From contig DFQW01000107.1 in NCBI GenBank assembly GCA_002377985.1, positions 1 to 17,417 of the forward strand: a DNA stretch of 17,417 nt, in the 5' to 3' direction. The position numbers and the translations under genes are program-made. Source of the DNA: Halieaceae bacterium UBA3479 (GTDB taxonomy: Bacteria > Pseudomonadota > Gammaproteobacteria > Pseudomonadales > Halieaceae). The notes beneath the pieces were generated by a model, which saw only the letters and a list, made by a program, of their open reading frames with translations, searched no databases and had not been told where the DNA came from. Below, piece after piece: positions 8,291 through 17,417 of the stretch (the stretch's first letter is position 1; the number at the start of each line of letters is the position of its first letter).

Positions 8291-8319
8291 TTGACATCAC
8301 CCGCGGGCACGATTAGTTT
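8291..8319 (+). promoter_or_regulatory. Candidate promoter for gltA
   Basis: A perfect TTGACA (8291-8296) is followed after 17 bp by TAGTTT (8314-8319), only three of six matches to the -10 consensus. Transcription would start near 8326, about 28 nt before the gltA ATG. The -35 is convincing and the -10 is weak. Confidence 0.35.
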
Positions 8320-8353
8320 GTCGCCCTCTTATCTTCAATCGGCGCAGAGAGAC

Positions 8354-9649
8354 ATGTCCGAGAAAAAAGCGACGCTCAATATCACTGGTGAAAACGGGTC
8401 ACAGCACGCGATTGACTTGGCAGTCCGTTCGGGCACCCTGGGGCCTGACGTTGTCGACGTCGGGAGCCTCACTGCCAACGGGTACTTTACCTATGACCCA
8501 GGGTTCACTTCGACCGCGTCCTGTGAATCACAAATTACATTCATCGATGGCGATAAGGGGATCTTGTTACATCGGGGTTACCCAATCGAACAACTGGCCG
8601 AGCACTCCGACTACCTCGAAACTTGCTACCTGCTATTGAACGGTGAACTGCCAAGCGCAGAGCAAAAGCAAGAGTTTGTGGGGATCATAACGCGCCACAC
8701 GATGGTGCATGAGCAAATCAGAACTTTTTTCAACGGCTTTCGCCGAGATGCCCACCCCATGGCCATCATGTGTGGCGTCGTCGGCGCACTCTCAGCGTTC
8801 TACCATGATTCCACGGACATTTCGGATCCCTGGCACCGAGACGTGGCGGCTTTTCGTTTGATCGCCAAAATGCCCACTCTGGCTGCCATGAGTTACAAAT
8901 TCTCCATTGGCCAGCCCTTTATGTACCCCGACAACAGTTTGGACTACGCGGCAAACTTCCTGCACATGATGTTTGGCAATCCTTGCGAAAAGACCAAGAT
9001 ATCACCAACCATTGCCCGTGCAATGGACCGTATATTCTTGCTCCACGCGGATCACGAACAGAATGCCTCAACCTCTACCGTGAGGCTCGCCGGGTCGTCT
9101 CAGGCCAACCCGTTTGCCTGTATCGCGGCGGGTATCGCCGCTCTTTGGGGGCCATCCCATGGCGGTGCCAATGAGGCGGTCGTAAAAATGCTTGAGGAAA
9201 TCGGCTCCGTAGACCGCATTGACGAATTCATTGCGCGCGCAAAAGACAAGGACGATCCCTTCAGATTGATGGGCTTTGGACACCGCGTTTACAAAAATTT
9301 TGACCCCCGCGCAAAGGTCATGAAGCAGGCCGCGGATGAGGTTCTCGCCGAACTCGGCATCGAGGACGAAAACCTGGAAATCGCAAAACGGCTCGAAGAA
9401 ATCGCCTTAAAAGACGAATATTTTATTGAGAAAAAGCTGTACCCCAACGTCGACTTCTACTCTGGCATTATTCTAAAGGCCTTGGGCATTCCCACTTCGA
9501 TGTTTACCGTGATATTCGCGATCGGACGCACCGTGGGATGGATTGCACACTGGAATGAGATGATTGGTGGCGCTTATCGAATTGGCCGACCGCGACAACT
9601 TTATACCGGTCATACGATGCGAGACTTTGTTCCAGTAGACGAGCGCTAA
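8354..9649 (+). CDS. gltA: Citrate synthase (type II, hexameric family)
   Basis: This enzyme condenses acetyl-CoA with oxaloacetate to give citrate, the entry step of the TCA cycle. The product is 431 residues, close to E. coli GltA (427), and is similar along its whole length. It starts [16 protein letters not shown] and contains [44 protein letters not shown] and GFGHRVYK (the two catalytic His regions), and PNVDFYSG with the catalytic Asp. It ends [14 protein letters not shown]. The frame is open 41 codons further upstream to an ATG at 8231, but that stretch lacks family similarity and would overlap the sdhC promoter, so 8354 is preferred. An AGAGAG precedes the chosen ATG. The gene is divergent from sdhC and is followed after 5 nt by a KAS III gene, with which it is probably co-transcribed. 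Confidence 0.97.
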   Translation: MSEKKATLNITGENGSQHAIDLAVRSGTLGPDVVDVGSLTANGYFTYDPGFTSTASCESQITFIDGDKGILLHRGYPIEQLAEHSDYLETCYLLLNGELPSAEQKQEFVGIITRHTMVHEQIRTFFNGFRRDAHPMAIMCGVVGALSAFYHDSTDISDPWHRDVAAFRLIAKMPTLAAMSYKFSIGQPFMYPDNSLDYAANFLHMMFGNPCEKTKISPTIARAMDRIFLLHADHEQNASTSTVRLAGSSQANPFACIAAGIAALWGPSHGGANEAVVKMLEEIGSVDRIDEFIARAKDKDDPFRLMGFGHRVYKNFDPRAKVMKQAADEVLAELGIEDENLEIAKRLEEIALKDEYFIEKKLYPNVDFYSGIILKALGIPTSMFTVIFAIGRTVGWIAHWNEMIGGAYRIGRPRQLYTGHTMRDFVPVDER

Positions 9650-9654
9650 TCTCA

Positions 9655-10779
9655 ATGGGATCCAGCGCTGTCATTACTGGCTCGGGGCTATACACACCCG
9701 ACAACGCGATTAGTAACGAGGAGCTGGTCAGCGCTTTCAATGCGTGGGTTGATCTTTACAATGCTGAGCACGCAGGCGCGATCGCGCGAGGTGAGCGCGA
9801 TCAGAAAATGCATTCCTCGGTCGAGTTCATCGAGAAAGCCTCGGGCATAAAGAGCCGCTTTGTCATTGACAAATCGGGCATTCTTGATCCGACCAGAATG
9901 GCGCCAAACATTCCCGAACGCGATAACGAATCACCTTCCGTGATGTGTGAAATCGCCTGCGCGGCTGCACGAGAGGCATTGGATCAAGCACATATCACTG
10001 CCGATCAAATTGACATGGTCATCGTGGCCGCCTCCAACATGCAGCGAGCCTATCCCGCGATGGCGATAGAGGTGCAAGCCGCGCTGGGTGCAACGGGATT
10101 CGCCTTCGATATGAATGTTGCCTGCTCCTCTGCGACCTTTGGCATTCAGCAGGCCCGGGACGCAGTGCGCTCTGGAAGCGCAAAAAAAGTTTTAATGGTA
10201 AACCCCGAGATCTGTACGGGGCATCTCAACTTCAGAGACAGGGACTCGCACTTTATTTTTGGCGACGTAGCGACAGCGGTAATCGTGGAGAGTTCGAGCG
10301 ACGCCGCGGAAAGCATCGGTTGGGACATCGTCGATTCGCGGCTACAGACGCTCTTCTCCAACAACATTCGCAATAACTTCGGTTTTCTCAACCGGGCCGA
10401 TGAAGCCGGCATAGGAAGTATCGACAAACTTTTCGTTCAAGAAGGCCGAAAGGTATTCAAGGAAGTCTGCCCCGCTGTTGCGGCACAAATCACCGAACAA
10501 CTGGCCGATCTCAATATCTCGCCAGATGACTTGAAGCGCATCTGGTTACATCAAGCCAACCAGAACATGAACGATCTCATCGCGCGAAAGGTTTTCGGCA
10601 GGGCCCCCTCGGCGGCTGAGGCACCCACGATTCTCGATGAATACGCCAACACCTCCTCGGCCGGCTCGATCATCGCGTTCCACAAGCACAGTCAGGACTT
10701 AAAGAGCGGCGATCAGGCGGTACTGTGTTCGTTTGGTGCGGGCTACAGTATTGGTTCTATTGTATTGCGCCGCCGCTGA
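9655..10779 (+). CDS. Beta-ketoacyl-ACP synthase III (FabH-like), gltA-linked
   Basis: This is a thiolase-fold condensing enzyme that joins an acyl-CoA to malonyl-ACP. It has 374 residues, longer than E. coli FabH (317). The expected Cys-His-Asn triad is present: C157 in NVACSSATFG, H299 in WLHQANQNMND and N332 in EYANTSSAGS. The extra length is mainly N-terminal: after GLYTPDNAISNEELV an insertion (about residues 30-60) precedes ASGIKSRFV. The length and insertion resemble the alternative KAS III proteins of pseudomonads (such as PA3286, reported to use medium-chain acyl-CoA), rather than the housekeeping FabH of the fab cluster. That link is from memory and is an inference. The ATG is 5 nt after the gltA stop without a clear ribosome site, so translation may be coupled. 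The 3' end converges on the hisC-like gene, 10 bp away. The substrate is unknown; family confidence is high. Confidence 0.88.
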   Translation: MGSSAVITGSGLYTPDNAISNEELVSAFNAWVDLYNAEHAGAIARGERDQKMHSSVEFIEKASGIKSRFVIDKSGILDPTRMAPNIPERDNESPSVMCEIACAAAREALDQAHITADQIDMVIVAASNMQRAYPAMAIEVQAALGATGFAFDMNVACSSATFGIQQARDAVRSGSAKKVLMVNPEICTGHLNFRDRDSHFIFGDVATAVIVESSSDAAESIGWDIVDSRLQTLFSNNIRNNFGFLNRADEAGIGSIDKLFVQEGRKVFKEVCPAVAAQITEQLADLNISPDDLKRIWLHQANQNMNDLIARKVFGRAPSAAEAPTILDEYANTSSAGSIIAFHKHSQDLKSGDQAVLCSFGAGYSIGSIVLRRR

Positions 10780-10794
10780 CCCAACGGGATCAGC
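10775..10794. terminator. Possible hairpin between two convergent genes
   Basis: GCTGACCC (10775-10782) and GGATCAGC (10787-10794) form an 8-bp stem with one mismatch around an AACG loop. It covers the stop codons of both converging genes. No T-run follows on either strand, so it is at best a weak bidirectional terminator. Confidence 0.25.
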
Positions 10795-11854
10795 CAGCAC
10801 CGTCTAGTATGTCTGCCACAGCCGCCAACAGCGCCCGGGTCTGTTCTGGTGTGCCGATCGATATGCGCAGCCAGTCTGCTATTCGCGGGGTATCCCACCG
10901 GCGCACAAGAATGTTGCGCTGACGCAATGCATCGAACAACCTCAGGCCCGAACCCCTACCGGGGCGGGTGAAAATAAAATTAGCCTGAGAAGAAAGCACC
11001 TCAAACCCCATCGCAAGCAATCCCTCTGTCATGCTTTTTCGACTGTCGATCACCACCTTCGATGCCCGTGCCAACCATTCCACATCCTCAATAGCCGCGG
11101 TTGCGGCCAATTGAGCCACTGCGTCCAATGGATAGGAATTAAAAGAATCCTTGATTCGATTCAGCCCGTCAACGAGGCCGGGGTGAGCTAAGGCGTACCC
11201 AACGCGCATGCCAGCCAAACTGTGACTCTTGGACAAACTTCGCGTGACAATCAGGTTGTCGTAGTTGTTAATCAGAGGCGCGGCGGTCTCAGCACCGAAA
11301 CCATAATACGCCTCATCGATGACAACTAGCCGATTACGATTCGCAGCGACCAAGGTCTCGATTTGCGAACGCGTCAGTGCAAGACCCGTGGGCGCATTGG
11401 GATTGGCTAGCACTACCGCCTCCTCTACAGTGAGGAGCGCATCGATATCGACACTAAAGTCGTCCCGCAAAGGGCACTGAGTCAGAGTGGATCCGTAAAG
11501 TTGGCTCCAGACGGGATAGAACCCATAGGTAATATCCACGCTGGCGACGCGTCGGTTGGCGAGGCAGGCCGCCCATATGTGAGCCAGGACTTCATCGGAC
11601 CCGTTGCCGACAAAAACCTGCGCTGCTGACAGCCCTTCCTGTACCGCAATAGCCGTCCTCAATGGTCTGGCCGTGGGGTCGGGATAACGACGCAGGGCCT
11701 CTCCTGAAAGAGACAATATTGCGCTCATAACGGCATCAGAGGGTGGCAATGCGTGCTCGTTGGTATTGAGCTTTATAACCGCCTGACCCACGGGCTGTTC
11801 GCCCGGCACGTAGGGCCTCAAGGACGAGACTTTATCTACCCAAAAACGACTCAT
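10790..11854 (-). CDS. hisC: Histidinol-phosphate aminotransferase family protein (PLP-dependent)
   Basis: This is a fold-type I aminotransferase, in the family that makes L-histidinol phosphate from imidazole acetol phosphate with glutamate. From the ATG at 11854-11852 it has 354 residues, the normal HisC length. LNTNEHALPPS (29-39) is the substrate-side motif, NPNAPTG (151-157) and VVIDEAYYGF (177-186) hold the cofactor-contacting Asn and Asp, and SLSKSHSLAGMRVGYA (206-221) contains the Schiff-base K209 and the phosphate-binding Arg. The C-terminal RISIGTPEQ is also typical. The frame is open 14 codons further upstream, but MSRFWVDKVSSLRPY is the family-like beginning. The gene follows phoR after 86 nt, not a his operon, so it may be a second copy (HisC2) or act on a related amino acid. 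Family is certain, the physiological substrate is not. Confidence 0.85.
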   Translation of the reverse strand: MSRFWVDKVSSLRPYVPGEQPVGQAVIKLNTNEHALPPSDAVMSAILSLSGEALRRYPDPTARPLRTAIAVQEGLSAAQVFVGNGSDEVLAHIWAACLANRRVASVDITYGFYPVWSQLYGSTLTQCPLRDDFSVDIDALLTVEEAVVLANPNAPTGLALTRSQIETLVAANRNRLVVIDEAYYGFGAETAAPLINNYDNLIVTRSLSKSHSLAGMRVGYALAHPGLVDGLNRIKDSFNSYPLDAVAQLAATAAIEDVEWLARASKVVIDSRKSMTEGLLAMGFEVLSSQANFIFTRPGRGSGLRLFDALRQRNILVRRWDTPRIADWLRISIGTPEQTRALLAAVADILDGAG

Positions 11855-11940
11855 ATGGCTAACCCGACAATTCCGCGCACATGCTACCTGCTGCAATGGC
11901 CAATGTCAGTGTCAGCAACCCAACTCCACGTGCCACATGC

Positions 11941-13242
11941 CTAGCCAGAGGCACTGGCATCGGCGCAGCGAGAGGCCGGAAAAACCAATCTAAAACAACT
12001 TCCCTTGCCCAGCTGGCTATCAACGAATAACTTCGCCTCATGGGACACAGCAACATGTTTCACAATCGCAAGTCCCAAACCGGTGCCGCTGGTTTGCTGG
12101 CTTCGGCTCTTATCAACGCGATAAAACCGCTCTGTGAGCCGCGGTATATGCTTGGCTGCGATACCCAGCCCCTTATCCTCTACCGACAATACCGGACCGA
12201 CTGCGGAATCTGTCCACCGGACCTTGACGGGCCCCTTATCGCTGTATTTTAGAGCATTAACAATCAAATTACTGAGCGCACTGCGCAGCTCCCGCTCGTC
12301 ACCCCGTAGCTGGCGGACAGACTCAGCGCGGAGCTGAATATCACGATTCGGCCATGCAGAACGCAACTCCGCAACCACACTCGCAGCCAAGTTACTGACA
12401 TTCACCAGGTCTTCTTTCCGCTCGCCCTCGACCGTCTCGATTCTGGTCAACCACAACAGATCAGCGATCAAAGCCTCCATCCGACCTACCTGTGTCGCCA
12501 TGGAGGCGAGCGGTTTTTGTAGCGCGGCATTGGGTCCAGATAACAACGAAGGCAGGGTTTCGATGTAGCCCTTAATTACGGTAAGCGGTGTGCGCAACTC
12601 ATGGGAAACGTTCCCCACAAAATCGCGCCGCATTCGCTCGAGCTTGTCTTGTTCCGAGACGTCCTTGATGAAAATTAACCTGTCGCTGGCACCAAAGCGC
12701 GAAAACTCCAACTGCAGACAGAACTCGGGGTCGGGACCCGGTTTTAGTCTCAGCGGCTTTTGGAAATTTTGTTCTGCAAGATAATTTTTGAGAGCCTTTC
12801 CGGGGAACAGGTCATGGAGAGGCTTTCCCTGTTCCTCTGCTCGCTGTATGTTCAACAGATACTCCGCTGCACTGTTGCACCACAGCAGCTCGTTACGAGC
12901 ATTGATAATCATTGCAGCCTCGCGCATAGACTCAAAGGACTCGTTGCGATAGGCGGGCGATGGAGAACGACTGTTATCGCCAATAGCACCGCGACTGCGA
13001 AGCACATAAACGTCATGCAAAACGCCGCGAACCGCCGCATCTCCCAATGGGGGAACGTCATCAGGATTGGCAAACCAGCGATAGAGGCGGGACAACTGCC
13101 ATCCCCACAAGAGGAGGAGCGTCAAAAGAGAGGCAGAGACAGCGCTCGATGCGTCATCCGTCGCAAACCAGCACGCGACTCCTAGCGCCATCGCCATCAA
13201 CACCCGGCGAAATTCCAAGTGGAACAGGCCGGCGCTATTCAC
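11941..13242 (-). CDS. phoR: Phosphate regulon sensor histidine kinase PhoR
   Basis: This inner-membrane kinase phosphorylates PhoB under phosphate starvation and dephosphorylates it when phosphate is plentiful. It has 433 residues (E. coli 431). The N-terminus carries two short hydrophobic segments (about 14-27 and 35-53) with almost no periplasmic loop, as is typical of PhoR. A PAS domain follows (about 103-195, REAAMIINARNELLWCNSAA). The dimerisation domain has NVSHELRTPLT with the phospho-acceptor H214. The ATPase domain shows the N box (NLIVNALKYS), VEDKGLGI, RLTERFYRVDKSRS and GTGLGLAIVKH. The C-terminal half matches E. coli PhoR closely. The start is GTG (13242-13240), overlapping the phoB stop in a 4-nt GTGA, so the two are translationally coupled. 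Identity is firm. Confidence 0.95.
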   Translation of the reverse strand: MNSAGLFHLEFRRVLMAMALGVACWFATDDASSAVSASLLTLLLLWGWQLSRLYRWFANPDDVPPLGDAAVRGVLHDVYVLRSRGAIGDNSRSPSPAYRNESFESMREAAMIINARNELLWCNSAAEYLLNIQRAEEQGKPLHDLFPGKALKNYLAEQNFQKPLRLKPGPDPEFCLQLEFSRFGASDRLIFIKDVSEQDKLERMRRDFVGNVSHELRTPLTVIKGYIETLPSLLSGPNAALQKPLASMATQVGRMEALIADLLWLTRIETVEGERKEDLVNVSNLAASVVAELRSAWPNRDIQLRAESVRQLRGDERELRSALSNLIVNALKYSDKGPVKVRWTDSAVGPVLSVEDKGLGIAAKHIPRLTERFYRVDKSRSQQTSGTGLGLAIVKHVAVSHEAKLFVDSQLGKGSCFRLVFPASRCADASASG

Positions 13243-13946
13243 AGCACTGTTAGATCTCTTGGAGAAAACCTGTAACCCGTGCCGCGCACGGTCTGAATTA
13301 AGTCGCTGTAAGCCGCATCAACGTCTTGTAAGACCTTCCTGAGGCGCCTGATATGAACATCGACTGTGCGCTCTTCCACGTACACGTTGCTACCCCAAAC
13401 TCGGTCCAATAACTGCGCCCTCGAGTAGGCACGCTCAGGATGCGACATCAAAAACTGCAGCAACTTAAATTCAGTGGGACCCAAACCCAAAGACTTGGAG
13501 CCCAGAGTAACGCGATGGCTATCCAGTTCGAGAACCAACTCACCGACTACCAGCGCATTAGGATCATCTGTAGATAAACGCCGCAATATCGCACGAATTC
13601 GGGCGATCAGTTCCTTAGGGGCGAAGGGCTTGGTGACGTAATCATCTGCGCCGAGATCCAACCCTTGAATAACATTATCCTCATGACTTTTAGCGGTCAG
13701 CATTATGACCGGGATATTCATGGACGCCTCTTCCTTTTTCAGACGCCTGAGAAGCTCTATGCCGCTGCCACCGGGCAACATCCAATCGAGCAAGATGAAG
13801 TCTGGCCTGTCGGTACTCACCAGATTATAGGCCTCGTCGATATTGCCGGCCTCCAGACACTCAAAATCCGAAATCTCCAGCGCTAGCCTGAGCATTTCGC
13901 GGATATCCGACTCGTCGTCGACCACCAGTACTTTCTTTAAAGCCAT
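13239..13946 (-). CDS. phoB: Phosphate regulon response regulator PhoB
   Basis: This OmpR/PhoB-family transcription factor binds Pho boxes when phosphorylated by PhoR. It has 235 residues (E. coli 229). The receiver domain (1-120) has the acidic pair D10-D11, the phospho-acceptor D54 in LLDWMLPGGSG, T84 and K106 in DDYVTKPF. The winged-helix domain (about 135-232) contains GPTEFKLLQFLMSHPERAYS and the recognition-helix region NVYVEERTVDVHIRRLRK, followed by TVRGTGYRFSP. These are nearly identical to E. coli PhoB and tell it apart from other OmpR-type regulators. The ATG is at 13946-13944, with a modest GAGAAG six bases upstream. A Pho box with a properly spaced -10 lies just upstream, so the gene is probably autoregulated. 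Confidence 0.97.
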   Translation of the reverse strand: MALKKVLVVDDESDIREMLRLALEISDFECLEAGNIDEAYNLVSTDRPDFILLDWMLPGGSGIELLRRLKKEEASMNIPVIMLTAKSHEDNVIQGLDLGADDYVTKPFAPKELIARIRAILRRLSTDDPNALVVGELVLELDSHRVTLGSKSLGLGPTEFKLLQFLMSHPERAYSRAQLLDRVWGSNVYVEERTVDVHIRRLRKVLQDVDAAYSDLIQTVRGTGYRFSPRDLTVL

Positions 13947-13977
13947 AATTTGCTTCTCTCGCCAGCTCCGCGCAACA

Positions 13978-14011
13978 ATTACAGCGAAAAAATATGACAG
14001 TTATGTGACAT
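13978..14011 (-). promoter_or_regulatory. Pho box and -10 element of the phoBR promoter
   Basis: On the minus strand ATGTCAC-ATAA-CTGTCAT (14011-13994) is two 7-bp repeats with a 4-bp AT spacer, the exact 11-bp period of a Pho box. Ten bases further on is TGTAAT (13983-13978), a five-of-six -10. In PhoB-dependent promoters the Pho box replaces the -35 at this spacing. Transcription would start near 13971, leaving a leader of about 25 nt before phoB. Confidence 0.8.
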
Positions 14012-14041
14012 TCACGCGTGCAACCGGCCTTTGATTCGTGA

Positions 14042-17417
<3,376 letters not shown>

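Noticed and set aside
8231..8353. In-frame N-terminal extension of gltA from an upstream ATG
   Set aside because: The extra 41 residues have no resemblance to citrate synthase and overlap the divergent promoter. The ATG at 8354 matches the family start.
11855..11896. 14-codon N-terminal extension of the hisC-like gene
   Set aside because: The residues do not resemble HisC, and MSRFWVDKVSSLRPY is the usual beginning.

Overview
The window looks like chromosomal core-genome DNA of a gammaproteobacterium. The TCA block has the Pseudomonas-type order: gltA is divergent from sdhCDAB-sucAB-lpd, which E. coli does not have in this form. The zipA-ligA pair is also typical of Gammaproteobacteria. Protein motifs match E. 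coli closely; SdhC even keeps the E. coli residue numbers. A Pseudomonadales or Cellvibrionales-like (possibly marine) host is my inference, not something proven here. I see no mobile element, tRNA, rRNA, CRISPR array or phage gene. No gene-free stretch exceeds about 240 bases.

Layout. (1) Positions 1-8153, minus strand, in transcription order: sdhC, sdhD, sdhA, sdhB, sucA, sucB and the first 152 codons of lpdA, which runs off the left edge. This encodes succinate dehydrogenase and the 2-oxoglutarate dehydrogenase complex; sucCD would be expected next, outside the window. (2) Positions 8154-8353: a divergent control region, with a good sigma70-like promoter for sdhC and a weaker candidate for gltA. 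(3) Positions 8354-10779, plus strand: gltA (citrate synthase), followed 5 nt later by a FabH-like beta-ketoacyl-ACP synthase III. (4) Positions 10790-17417, minus strand, in transcription order: the zipA C-terminal part, ligA, a lipoprotein with a lysozyme-like transglycosylase domain, phoB, phoR, and a HisC-type aminotransferase that converges on the KAS III gene.

How they work together. Citrate synthase, 2-oxoglutarate dehydrogenase and succinate dehydrogenase form a nearly contiguous TCA module from one divergent promoter region. PhoB-PhoR is the phosphate-starvation two-component system. It is preceded by a clear Pho box with a correctly spaced -10, so autoregulation is likely. ZipA (division), LigA (DNA joining) and the lipoprotein (probable wall hydrolase) form a tightly packed upstream group.

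The most interesting non-coding signal is the 237-nt gap between sdhB and sucA. It holds a perfect 13-bp-arm palindrome with a third half-site. It also holds a GC-rich leader in which an 8-nt segment is perfectly complementary to the strong sucA Shine-Dalgarno sequence. Together these suggest an operator plus an RNA-based, riboswitch-like control of sucA.
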